From NCBI GenBank assembly GCA_903813345.2, contig CAIIXF020000012.1, forward strand, positions 35,230,572-35,257,527: a stretch of DNA of 26,956 nt. Direction: 5' to 3'. Numbering within the stretch: position 1 is the first letter of the stretch; each line of letters begins with the position of its first letter. The position numbers and the translations under genes are program-made. Below are positions 1-10,843 of the stretch, piece after piece. Below the pieces are notes generated by a model. That model ran no database searches. It saw nothing but the letters and a program-made list of their open reading frames with translations, and was not told the DNA's origin. The DNA is from Owenia fusiformis (lineage: Eukaryota; Annelida; Polychaeta; Sabellida; Oweniidae).

Positions 1-992
1 TATTTTCATTTTTCATTTTTCTTAAAGTGCCGTAAGCAGTACCTTATATTTTTTAGAAATGATTTATGACCTTCACCTTTTTGTCCCACGATTCTTACCA
101 CGCACTCGATCAATTACCCCTTGTAACGCTTGTACTCTAAGGAAACCCCTGTGTAAATATCCCCATGTAGTGCAGTAAACAAAACATATTTTCGTCAATT
201 CGTTCAGTGCTATCGTGTCTTCTACAATGGAGTTGTTTAATTACCCGAGATTTTGAACTAGTTTAAAAAGCCTACTGAATTTAACAGAACGTAATACGTA
301 TCCAAAAATATTTCTTATTCAAACATTTGGACAGACAGTTTTCTAAAGTTATTTTAAGTGATAAAAATATAGATATGGCAGTTCAAGTTCCATGGGGTTA
401 AATATCAAAATGTATTGGAACATCAATTGAAAAGAAAGTACTAATTGTTGCACCTTTAAGAAGTAAGTTCAAAAGTGTCCCACTAATAATTTTCCACTGA
501 GCGTTTGGCCTCTGTACCACTATTGTTCTACCACCGTAGTATCACTTATAAATGACTTAGATCACGCTACTTGTGCATCGAATATAGAACATCATAAAGA
601 ATTGTGTTTTCACTGTCATACTTGTATTTATTAGAGTTCAATGACATAATGCAGAGCACCGGTGCAAAAAGGTATATAGACGATAGACATGTAAATCATT
701 ATCGATAAACTGATAGTACGCAAAACTGCTTCGATCGAGCTCGATAACTGGTTAATTTGGGAAATCAATTAATTTAGATCTTTCATACATTTATTATACA
801 GTATTTTGATAGTTAGACGGGCTCTTAACTAAAACTACAAAGTAGTGAGAGTGTTATTATTGTAAGCTCTTTGACCTTGAGGCATGTCCATTTTGGGTCA
901 GTTATAGCATTAGAATGCACTCCGTACTAAAGGTTTGATGACTGAACGTCCTCAATTGGACCACTATCAAGATTGAAAACGTTTTTTCTAAA
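1..992. other. AT-rich non-coding stretch
   Basis: No convincing exon, RNA gene or repeat was seen here on either strand. The sequence is AT-rich and unique in appearance. A 12-bp perfect palindrome (ATCGAGCTCGAT, near 734-745) is the only local structure noted and may be chance. Confidence 0.6.
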
Positions 993-1160
993 GTAGCATT
1001 CGTGAATTTAACTGTCGGCTGACGGCTGATGGTTTAACCTACTGTTTTATGACTCATTTGAATATAAAAAGTACCTGCGACTATTCCATTCATATGTAAT
1101 TGTGTTTGCTATGAAATGGTTGGTTAAACCGTCAGCCATCAATTGAGTACTCAAATGCCA
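993..1160. repeat. TIR-like short repeat, copy A
   Basis: The left edge reads GTAGCATTCGTGAATTTAAC followed by GGCTGACGGCTGATGGTTTAACC. The right edge carries an imperfect reverse complement (GGTTAAACCGTCAGCCATC, then an AGTACTCAAATGCCA end). The interior (TTTATGAC, TTTGAATATAAAAAG, CTATTCCATTCATAT) aligns with copy B at 1777. This pattern suggests a small non-autonomous DNA transposon (MITE). No target duplication is clear and the superfamily is unknown. Confidence 0.5.
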
Positions 1161-1776
1161 TCCAAGTTTCCGATGACATCGACGCAGCTCTCAGATAGTT
1201 AGATAATATTGAAAACATTATGTACAATGAGAACTAAGAACTCAGTCACCATTCTTTGAAAGCAACGCCAGGTAATAAATTAATATGGAAAATACGAAAC
1301 GTGTTATCAAATTGCTGTAAATTATGTAAACGAGGATGTTAAGAAGACTGTATCATGTGATGATCAAATTTAACAAATATAAAGTCATAGGATATAAAAT
1401 ATTATATAGGAATATATGTATTTTATATATAATTTTATGTATAAGAATATTACCGTTGTCAGATCATATTTATTGTATAATGATTAAACTATTTCTACAC
1501 TCATTCGATTAAATGTTCTCCATATTTTACCGATTAAAATAACAATGAAAACTAGATTTAGAAATCTTGGACAAAATTGAAGACAAATGCCAGGAAGGAA
1601 TTCTAAAATAGTCCAATGAACTATTTACAGCTCGTTTTCAATTAACGTCAACATGATGAATACAACAAAAAATCGACCAAAGGGCACAAAGTGCAATAGT
1701 CTGGTGCTCGACCCTTTTCTTCGATATTATGACTTCTTCTGTATTTTACCCTTTCAAAAGGGTTTCCATCTCTTAG
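1161..1776. other. AT-rich spacer
   Basis: A very AT-rich stretch, with runs of TATA-type sequence around 1380-1440. I see no coding potential, RNA gene or repeat in it. Confidence 0.55.
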
Positions 1777-1940
1777 GTAGCATTCGTGAGTTCAACTGTC
1801 AGCTGACGGTTTAAACTATATTTATGACCAACTAGTTTAAATATGAAAGGTTATTGGCAAGTTCTATTCATATTTAAATGGGCAACCCATTAAATAGTAG
1901 ATTTATCAGGTAGCCGACAGCCGAAAGTTGCATTCGCGAG
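1777..1940. repeat. TIR-like short repeat, copy B
   Basis: Begins GTAGCATTCGTGAGTTCAAC, then TGTCAGCTGACGGTTTAAAC, matching copy A about 780 bp upstream. The interior also aligns with copy A (TTTATGACC, TTTAAATATGAAAGG, GTTCTATTCATAT). At the right edge a second, direct GCATTCGCGAGTTCAA motif follows GCCGACAGCCGAAAG. That could be a truncated further copy or a rearranged end. Confidence 0.5.
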
Positions 1941-1949
1941 TTCAAGCTT

Positions 1950-2860
1950 AGTTTTTCAAAACATCACAATTTTTTAATGATGTTTTGCTCTCATCATTTA
2001 ATGTCTTATATTTTCAACAGTACAACAATATAGTCGGAATGATAATCTGATTTTAAATGTTATCGGGTAAAATTTGGTCTTTTTCATTTCAATTCTGATC
2101 ACTTTAACTATTTTTGTGTCTTCGACTTTTCATTATAACTGATCGTGTATCTCAAATTTCCAGAAAATAAAATTGTTTTTTTACAGGAATTTTATTTATA
2201 TTTATTTTCTTTTTGATTTTGATGAAGTCATAAAGGTGTTTTCATTTTCAAAAATGTAGGATTATTTGAGATCCTCAGAGGCTATGGGTATGCTAGTTGC
2301 TAGGTTTCAGGGTATATAACTGTATTATCTTAAAGTAAAATTTGACTTTTGCCCAAAAACATTGACTTATTATCTTCAAATATTATCATATAAATTAATG
2401 ATAATAGCAATATCAGATAATCCGTATCTCCTCGTTAACACTGAGCATTATTAATCAAGTGGAATTGAAAATAAAAACTGGTCAATCCAAAAAGCCCATC
2501 AGTGCAATACCTCAATAAGCCTACACACATTCTTACTTACCACATCAAATAAAGAAATCATTTGTTGAACACGAGTTTAATTAAAAACATCTAACTGTTT
2601 AGACATTCCGAATGAGAGAAGTTACAGGTTCATTAATACCCTGGGTTTACACCGGATGGTAAACTCCACTCTGACGACACCAGATGAGGTAATAATATTG
2701 ATGTTACTTAGCATGACCCTTAAAGAACCCCTCATTGCCTTTTCAGGAAGTTTGAATGTAAAATGAATGTTATTTATAAAAAATGTAGTATCCACGTGTT
2801 CAGAATGGAGATCTATGATTGGATGAAAGAATCATCTCTCATATATAGAGTGTTAAAGAA
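1950..2860. other. AT-rich non-coding stretch
   Basis: I see no gene, repeat family or RNA structure here. The base composition is like that of the rest of the left part of the window. Confidence 0.55.
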
Positions 2861-3118
2861 TTATACCTCTTGGAAAGGATTCAGGTAGATAATAAAATCT
2901 CGTATTCTTAGGCTGTGGTGTTCTTCAGCATCAATCCGATCTGATATTGTGAGACACCCCGCAAGTTTTCTAAAGAAAACAAATAGCAAATATACTAAAG
3001 GATTCAGTACATCTGGATGAGATTCCAATAGGAACAAGAAATGAGATGAGCTAAAGATCGAAAGTTTACTTATCAACGATTCATTAACAAAACTGGAGGT
3101 CGAATTGTACCTGGCATA
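2861..3118 (-). pseudogene. Possible GPCR TM7-like exon or remnant
   Basis: The minus strand is open from about 3244 to a stop near 2861. The middle of the frame reads as a hydrophobic segment with LNPLVY followed by LLFVFFRKL. That resembles the class A GPCR TM7 signature NPxxY(x)5,6F with a helix-8 FRK. Two N-glycosylation-type sites (NST, NES) lie before the hydrophobic stretch, where an extracellular loop would be. Candidate splice acceptors (CAG) lie near 3111-3124 on the minus strand. No ATG opens the frame, and no other transmembrane exon was recognised nearby. The match rests on one short motif, so chance is a real alternative. If genuine, it would be a terminal exon or a decayed fragment. 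Confidence 0.17.
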
Positions 3119-3429
3119 ATCTGGTGTCTCGATTAAATTCCGAAAGAAACACCATGTTTTGAAAGTAATTGGGTACGATATAGTATATCGTATATCGAGT
3201 TTACATAATCTTGCATCAAATCTTACTCCATCCCTCCCATTTATCTACACTTCCCCATCACGTGTATGCTATGTAGGGAGGGAAGCCAGGATGCTGAAGA
3301 ATGTACCTTGCTGTGTATGAGGCAGGCGAGGCAATTGCCCCATCAATATTTTACTGAAAAAAATATTTCGACTGATAAAATTCCACAAATTAATTCTAAA
3401 TATCATGAATATCCCTTTGTCCGCGAGTT

Positions 3430-3812
3430 TCTTCGCCTTTTTGAATTTGCCCCGCCAATTTGATTTTGCCTCGCCTATTTAAATTTGTCTCACCTATTTG
3501 ATTTGTCTCACCTATTTAGATAATTTGCCTCACCTATATAAATTTGTCTCACCTATTTGATTTGTCTCACCTATTTAGATAATTTGCCTCACCTATATAA
3601 ATTTGTCTCACCTATTTGATTTGTCTCACCTATTTAGATAATTTGCCTCACCTATATAAATTTGTCTCACCTATTTGACTTTGCCTCACCCATTTGAGCT
3701 TTCATCGCGCGCCAATTTGAATTTTCATCGCTTATTTAAATTTTCATTGCCAATTTACATTTTCATCGCCTATTTGAATTATGCTCGTCTATCAAAATTT
3801 GCCTCGCCTAGA
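3430..3812. repeat. Satellite with 59-bp higher-order unit
   Basis: The basic ~19-20-bp monomer resembles TTGCCTCGCCTATTTGAAT. In the centre (about 3497-3673) three monomers are fused into a 59-bp unit (TTGTCTCACCTATTTGATT, then TTGTCTCACCTATTTAGATAA, then TTTGCCTCACCTATATAAA), repeated about three times almost without change. The flanking monomers on both sides are divergent (TTTTCATCGCCTATTTGAA and similar). A lone inverted-looking copy (GGCGAGGCAATTGCC) lies upstream at about 3326-3340. Confidence 0.9.
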
Positions 3813-4070
3813 GCGTACATGATTTGTGCCTTTAATGTTTTGAAAGCAAATATTGCAGCGTCGCCATCAACATTGATTTCCCGGGGGATATGTCTTTCGT
3901 CTACAGTACAGAGTAACTCAAACACTTTATCATGAATCGGTCAGCCACCATGTCCCTTTGACAATGAACTGAATGTCAGCTACTTATAGGCAGAAAGGTG
4001 ATGAGAGTTACCTTCTGGCGTTAAATAAATGTATCATGCACCGATCTATAGTTTAAAGAGCATAGACAAA

Positions 4071-4697
4071 TTCGGGCTTTGGCGCAAAATCGATTCCAAG
4101 CAAAAAATCTGGCTTTAGAACAAAATCGAGCTATGGCATAAAATCGGACTTTAACACAACATCGGCACACTGCAATTTAGCACAACACCAGGTTGTAGCA
4201 CAAAAATTGGGCTTTAGCACAACACCAGGCTCTAGCACAACATCGAGCTTAACAAGATCGGGCTTTAGCAACATCAGGCTCCAGCACAAAATCGGGTTCT
4301 AGCACAACACAAGGCTCTAGCACATAATATTGGGCTTTAGTACAAAATCGGGCTTTAGCACAACACCAGGCTCTAGCACAACATCGAGCTTAACAAGATC
4401 GGGGTTTAGCAACATCAGGCTCCAGCACAAAATCGGGTTCTAGCACAACACAAGGCTCTAGCACATAATATTGGGCTTTAGTACAAAATCGGGCTTTAGC
4501 ACAACACCAGGCTCTAGCACAACATCGAGCTTAACAAGATCGGGCTTTAGCAACATCAGGCTCCAGCACAAAATCGGGTTCTAGCACAACACAAGGCTCT
4601 AGCACATAATATTGGGCTTTAGTACAAAATCAGGCTCTAGCAAAAATTGGGCTTTAGCACAAAATCGGACTTTAGCACAAAAAAAGGCTCTAGCAAA
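4071..4697. repeat. Satellite with 141-bp higher-order unit
   Basis: Monomers of about 19-20 bp resemble GGCTCTAGCACAAAATCG. Seven or so monomer variants form a 141-bp unit whose starts (CCAGGCTCTAGCACAACATC) lie at 4225, 4366 and 4507. By eye the first two units differ by about one base over 141, so the amplification is recent. More divergent monomers flank the block from about 4071 and to about 4697. No unique spacers separate the units, so this is not a CRISPR array. Confidence 0.92.
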
Positions 4698-5951
4698 ATG
4701 TGCCTTTGTCCATTTTTTGATAAAACACTATCCCAGCATCCCAAGATTATATTTTTTCGATGGGAATATATATTTACTTCATTAATTAATGGCGATAAAA
4801 TCAGTTGATCAAAAGGTAGAAAAGAGCATCGACACTTCTCCCATAATAAGAGGATTCATCATGTACAGTTGCATTAGATTGTGTTTCGCAGATTGGCTCT
4901 ATTTCAACGACATACACATCAACGGATTCATTAGCAAGGTTTAGAAGGTGAAGTACCAAATCCTATCTGGTATCCCAATCAGATCCGAACCTTTGAATTC
5001 CCCGAGTAATTAGCGGCGTTCTGTATACGATACAATTAGAAAGCGCCGTTGGCAACACTTGAATACACAAACAAACTAAAAGCTTGTTAAATATCACATT
5101 TAGGCAGGATCTTACATATTTAAGCTTACTCAGTGTTTAGAAATTACGGTCCCCGGGAATTATGATCCGCTTTGTATTGGCCTCACTGGCGCTGGACGAA
5201 AAGTAAAATGGAAAATAGTCCGAAGGAACCAAGTGAAGAGGGAAACAACATTTATGCCAAGCCTTTTCTTCCCAAAACGTTTATTTTGTTTCTTAGAAGA
5301 GAATTTCATTTATAAAGTACTACAATCGCCATTTACAATGATAAGATCAAGAATTAAAAAATAAACTATGAAGTCGACAACGAGATTGTTTTACAACCTC
5401 TGATTACTACACTCCCTCCCAAAAATTGGAAACCAGATTTCTAATTAGAAAGCCTATTAATGATTACTTATTCAAGAATTTTCGGAGTTGCGTTTAAGTC
5501 ATCTCAGAAAATGACTTTCATGATTTTTTATATCGTTCATCATTTATGGGCTTATATTATGGTTCAGTTTTATAGCAAAGTTCGTAATCCTAACTTATGA
5601 ATGAGAGTGTACGTTCCAGAATCGTAAATTGATATCTTAAAATCCATTAACCATTCGCAGATATTGATAATTCAAACATCCAATCAGTCCGTTGACATTT
5701 TGGTCGATAAAACAGATCACGAAGGTTCAAGGAAACATAATAGAAATACCATGCCAAACATGTTGATATTGTTACACGGAGCGAACAAGCGTAACGTTGT
5801 CCAGTAAGATAAGTGACCAGGTATGGGGTCCCCATCGCCTAATGACAATATTCTGACCATGAAAACGATATTTATTATAAAGATATCAGAAGAATAAAAA
5901 ATATCAATACAACTTTTCGGAAAATCAATTTTAGAACCCCATCAGCCACAG
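4698..5951. other. Non-coding stretch
   Basis: Nothing recognisable was found. Short open frames on the minus strand around 5650-5835 have no family motif and no supporting splice structure. Confidence 0.5.
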
Positions 5952-6018
5952 TTTTCAAAATGTCCTACTTAACTCTAAAAGAGGACATGTTTATTCTTAT
6001 ATTCCGACATTTTGAAAA
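5952..6018. repeat. Short perfect inverted repeat
   Basis: The arms TTTTCAAAATGTC (5952-5964) and GACATTTTGAAAA (6006-6018) are perfect reverse complements. An inner TGTCCT / AGGACA pair is nested in the 41-bp loop. It could be a small hairpin or the remnant of a tiny MITE; no function is evident. Confidence 0.6.
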
Positions 6019-6785
6019 TGTGTTGAAATACGGTCTTAAACATACAGAAATTTATGTTTTTTGGAGAGTCGGGCTGCTGTTTTAATTATCCTGAAAGCAA
6101 AAAACACTTATTACGACCAACCCATACTGACTTCCTTTTACTGCATGTCAGTCAAAGTTTAGACATTGCTGCAGCTGGACGACGTTATGTTAAAGCACCG
6201 TGAGTTTAGTGTAAATAATTCTAAATAAGTGTAAACAATAATTTGAGAACAAGGACACATTTGTCTTGAGAAGATGGGTGAAGGACAATAATCAAACGTG
6301 TCTATTTTGGTCACCAGAAAGGGTGTGTCTAGTGATAAAACTCGCAAGCAATTTGAGAGGATATTGAACGCGTCGTACTTTATGAGTTGGAGTACACGCC
6401 CCTCTTTTGATGGTATCAGGAAACGACAAATGTCGATTGATCTATGTCGCAAATAGCTTATATGTTTATGTTTATGCTCATCGTATTTATGAAAATATGA
6501 TTCTATCTTTTTCTATAAAGTGCACAACGATACACTCCTCGCCATGGCAACCGCAAGTCTATTGAATAGAGTATCAGCGTTTGATAATATATAGGATTGG
6601 TACCTCAGTGTAAATGTTCCCATCTGATTGATCAATTAGCGGTCAACAGGTTTGCCTATATACCCAGACTGTGCAATCATGGGATATCATATATTGAATG
6701 CTTTTTTCGTTACGGGTATACAGTGTGTACTACTAGAAGAATGATGGAATTGTTGTATAATGCATGTTCACTACACTTGTAAATA
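6019..6785. other. Non-coding stretch
   Basis: No supported gene or repeat. Two short open frames (minus 6159-6452, plus 6597-6782) show no recognisable family or coding-like composition. Confidence 0.5.
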
Positions 6786-6860
6786 CCGACAAAATTATAA
6801 ACCTCGACTATAGTCAATAGTAGTTTCTGGGTTTACAGTTTCGGTATACAATTTTGCCGG
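6786..6860. repeat. Imperfect inverted repeat (hairpin)
   Basis: CCGACAAAATTATAAACC at the left pairs with GGTATACAATTTTGCCGG at the right (about 15 of 18 positions). A second inner pair (ATACCGA...AAACC with GGTTTACAGTTTCGGTAT) is nested inside. A GCGGTCAACA motif occurs on either side, near 6641 and 6874. It is probably a small decayed palindromic element. Confidence 0.5.
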
Positions 6861-9728
6861 TTGACCTCTATAGCGGTCAACAATTGTACATTATCAAGCA
6901 AATGTAAATTGTTAGATGAAGCTATCTCCAAATAAAGATGAAACTCAATTCGGTTTCGGACCCCATATTCATAGGAAACGAATCATCGATGAATTCTGGG
7001 GTATTACTATTCTTATCGCGGCTCGAACTAGACGAAAAATTAGAGACCTCTTGAAACGAAATCATCCAAAATAGACATAAAATATGGTTTGGCATAGCAT
7101 TCCTTTAAACAATATCATTGCTTATTTAAATGACAATTTATTCTGCAATGACGATAAGATTTTACGCAGACATTTGAGTTTTTATCCATGAGTTTTACAT
7201 TTTTGAGTTTTGATCACTCGGTGAATTCGAAGCTATACAGGCCATTTGAATATTTACTTCAGGGACATGTATCCTATTTTGACCGAATCCATTAATTCAT
7301 ATATTTTTCTCTTGTGATAAATCAGCTAATAAAGATAATTCCCAAATATGTAAATTAGAGCTCATATTTCATGCTCGGATGATTTTTCATTACTGGCCTG
7401 GGTATTCTCGGATCGATGTCTTGGACAGCAAGGCTTGCTTATAACTAGACATCTACCCTGAGTCCCGTTGGGTGGCTAGTAACGATAACTCCACTCTAAT
7501 TTCGATACCGACAAGATTCAAATGAACTCAAAAGTATGGTCTTTCATTAGCTATGAATACGCAAGAACCAACGGGAAAGTACCAAAAATGGTTACAGAGT
7601 CGCAATACATGCTAGCAAGAAAAAGAAAACATCTAAGACTACACAAGCCATAAGGAACACAAACCTAACTATTACAAATCATTATCCAAAGTGAAATGAA
7701 ACAACAGTCCCCCCCCCTCCTTACAATTTGAATAAGAAAAGAAGTCATGATCGAAATCATAAACTTCTAGTGCCAGGATTTTGATCTATTCCGATAAGCG
7801 AAGGATACATCAAATGTTTTCTCTTATTCAAAGAGTTTAGATAATGCCTCAGTCAATTTGATCTACGGCAACCGTATCGAGACCGTAGCTTTCCAAAATC
7901 GAAAAATTATGCAGCGTAAAATACAGGGATATCCGATAACCAGTACGTTGTAGATTTTTATGTATCGTTGTTGTGAAGCTACGCCCGCCGTACACCCGCC
8001 GTAGAGCAAATTTCACTGAGAGCATTAAGCTCTATTTCAGACTAGAAATCAAAGAATTAAAAAGGGTGTGGAACAGGCAATAGCTGGTGATTAGTTGACA
8101 AGTCAAAGTTTACATTGACCGTGTAAACCACACTAGGCTGAGCTGATTATTGAATATATTCATTTCGACATCGCAAGCGAAAACATTTGACAGGCATGTG
8201 ATATCTCAACCCTGAGCGTCAGAGTCTGGTCGAAGCTCTCTTTTAAGTTACTTTAGAATCGACTGCAAGTTTGGTTGGTGTAGGTGATGAGGCCGTGGTG
8301 TGATGTGATGACACAGTTCAGTAGTCAAATCGTCTCCCAAAAGGTGGTCTGTCTGCGTGATACCATCCTTCGGCGTTTACCTAGTATCCTTTATCTCCTA
8401 ATTTAGGTATGTCACTGCCATCTCCCTACTCAACAGTTACCAATAATGGTAGGATGAATGGTGGGCCCTATTTTGGTTTTTGTTGAAATTTCTTAGTCTC
8501 TTGACCTCCATCCCCCCCCATTCTCTTCACTCAAAACGTACCAAGATATCTTGCAACATGTGTCGTAATCATTTCGATATGAAGGAAATGTTCTGTGGTC
8601 GACGAGTGGTTTTGGATCGATTGTGCGGATATGTTTTGAACAGAGGAGAGCAATGAGAAATTTTAACCCCGGGGTTTCAACATGGTTTCTATGTATAATT
8701 GGTTGAGTGGTTGGTTGAGTGGCGTTCTTAATGGCTATGGCTGAGTGCATTTTGTGATTTATTTTTTGCTATGAGTTACTTTTATGTGATTTTTATTCTG
8801 AAATTGAACCTTTACCTGCAACCAACCATGTTAACATTTAAATGCGATCTTTTTTGAAAGGGCGAAATAGACAAAATACAAATGATCGCATGTACTTAAC
8901 TCAAAATACCAAAATCAAATCACTTCAAGATTGTTATGGGATTAGTCATCATCGGAGACGTCATATAAACTCCATTTGATGTTTTCGCCGTAATCGGGAT
9001 GACAATATGTATACCCTGAAAATAAACATTCGAATGGCCCGCATCTCCGAACAAGCCAAAATTCAAAAAGGCAATAGGCGTGAAGAGAACATTAAAATAA
9101 ATGCGTTCCCTGCCACCATTGAATAAATCATGAATAAAAACGAGTCTCTAAATCCATCATTAAATCATTCCGAGAGCACCGATCGAAAGAAAGCATTTTG
9201 ACCTATTGAATCATCATGCTTAGGAATCGCTAGACTCTTGGGTATGACCATTGTCTTTTTGACCAGCCAGACTTCACATTCTTAAAGCAAACACGGATCT
9301 GTAGTTACCTGAACAAAACTCCAATTCTAATTATGTTAGAAATAAGTTTAAAACATTTTCTTTTAAAATGATATTTGATCTTGTTTTGATATCTGACCAA
9401 GGCTTGAGCATGTGCATCGGGCATTAGAATGAAATCCATAGCTGTGTCAAATTCCTCAAGAATTTTTAGAGTTGCCTTGGTGATGGTCATTTGTTTCCGC
9501 AGTCATAATCAACTCAAGGCAGGTGTGTTTCTCTAATGAACGTATCATCTTCCTCTGATAAATTAATAAATCTATGCATCAGTAAATTCATTCCATTATT
9601 GCATCATATCCTCTATACATCAATGATTTCATCGCATTGTTACATCGTAAATCAGCCATCATCGATCAGCGTATGATTTATTGCAGTAATTTTCCGAACG
9701 AACGAAGCTAATATGGATTCGGTTAAGC
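6861..9728. other. Long stretch without a recognised gene
   Basis: I found no gene that I can support in nearly 2.9 kb. It contains two poly-C tracts (about 7708-7717 and 8512-8519) and a short CGCCGTACACCCGCCGTA duplication near 7985. One coding-like minus-strand frame (9305-9490) is treated in the findings. The rest looks like unique intergenic or intronic DNA. Confidence 0.5.
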
Positions 9729-9752
9729 CGCCCGTTCGTCCGTCCGTCTGTA
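9729..9752. repeat. CCGT/CGTC microsatellite, left copy
   Basis: A short run of imperfect CGTC/CCGT tetranucleotides (GCCCGTTCGTCCGTCCGTCT). It lies just left of the 148-bp tandem duplication, and a longer run of the same type lies to the right. Confidence 0.8.
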
Positions 9753-9855
9753 TATGCACTAAATACAATACGCAGGAAAATCTCATTTTGAAACACTGGA
9801 AAATTAGTCAGGAAAGACATTAACAAATGACCATGAAAGAAGAAATATATTCTCC

Positions 9856-10143
9856 GCAAAGAGGGTAAACAAAGAGAAGTTAGCAGACACATCCCGAGAG
9901 AAATAAACCAATATAAGACAGCAAACGAACACCAAAAAGGGGAAGGGGAGAGTTTTCTGGCCGGATCAAAACGTTTAACCCACCTACCTGCTATCCAAAG
10001 TCTGCAAAGAGGGTAAACTAAGAGAAGTAAGATGACACATCATGAGAGAACACATATCCGATATAAGACAACGAAAGAATAAGTAAGGGTAAGGGGAGAG
10101 TTTTCTGGCCGGATCAAAACGCTTAACCCACCTACCTGCAGTC
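9856..10143. repeat. 148-bp tandem duplication, two copies
   Basis: Copy 1 starts GCAAAGAGGGTAAACAAAGA at 9856 and copy 2 starts GCAAAGAGGGTAAACTAAGA at 10004, a period of 148 bp. Both copies share an AGACACATC/GACACATCA block, ATATAAGACA, and the 3' block GGGGAGAGTTTTCTGGCCGG through CCCACCTACCTGC. The two copies differ at many single sites, so the duplication is not recent. Confidence 0.9.
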
Positions 10144-10269
10144 TCGAGACTTTGGACCCTGAAGAAAGAAAAATTACTAACATCACCATCAAATACCAAG
10201 ACAATCAAGTCAAAGAGAGTAGAAAGAAGACAACGAATGAAGACACTGGTGCAGCAGCAACAAATGACA

Positions 10270-10300
10270 TCCGTCCGCCCGTCCGTCCGTCCGTCCGTCA
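10270..10300. repeat. CCGT microsatellite, right copy
   Basis: A run of about seven CCGT units (CCGTCCGCCCGTCCGTCCGT and onward). It forces TDGRTDGR-type peptides in minus-strand translation, which explains the longer open frame there without a gene. Confidence 0.9.
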
Positions 10301-10664
10301 GTCGAGCAATGAATAACATGTAATTATCCCTCGGCAACTTCAAAAGAGAGTCTGGAAATCATGGTATCGTATGTAATTGTATTTAATAACATACTATTAA
10401 CCTGATATAACACTTTCGGTTTGTGTTCCTTGAAATAAAAGATGGTTGCCCAGGTGTGAGTAAATTAATTATCACTAGATATCTTGTATGTAAGGTAAAT
10501 CTCCGACTGATCCGGTCTTCAAAATATGTATTGTTGCCCATTATCTGGAATGTCGGGAGCATCACTGCTGTATCTCAACGAAAAATAAAAGAAAAGAAAT
10601 AAGTTTAACATGTTGACATTACATTTGAGGATGTTTACACGAAAAGGGTTATTGCAGTGAACCT

Positions 10665-10793
10665 CACTTTTGGTAAGCAGAACTGGCGCTGTGGGATGAA
10701 CCAAACGTCCGGTTAAGGCGCCCGACGAGGACGCTCATCAGACACCATAAAAGGTGTTGGTTGATATAGACAGCAGGCCATGGAAGTCGGAAT

Positions 10794-10827
<34 letters not shown>

Positions 10828-10843
10828 TCAACTAGCCCTGAAA
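10665..10843 (+). rRNA. 28S rRNA fragment, displaced (pseudogene)
   Basis: About 179 bp in sense orientation match the 5' half of eukaryotic 28S rRNA as I remember it. The sequence starts near CACTTTTGGTAAGCAGAACT, then GGGATGAACC, then GGTTAAGGCGCCCGA and ACGCTCATCAGAC. It continues with AAAAGGTGTTGGTTGATATA, GGAAGTCGGAATCCGCTAAG, TGTAACAACTCACCTGCCGA and ATCAACTAGCCCTGAAA. It then stops abruptly and the flanks are AT-rich non-rDNA. Relative to the canonical sequence about seven bases (ACGGTGG) are missing between CAGCAGG and CCATGG, and there are scattered substitutions. It is therefore a non-functional insertion and not part of an rDNA array. An alternative is a SINE with a 28S-derived head. 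Confidence 0.92.

Noticed and set aside
4071-4697. CRISPR-like array
   Set aside because: The repeats are contiguous with no unique spacers, and the monomers drift gradually. It is a higher-order satellite in an animal genome.
9984-10343. 119-codon minus-strand frame as a gene
   Set aside because: Its TDGRTDGRTD stretch is the translation of a CCGT microsatellite, and the rest covers the 148-bp tandem repeat.
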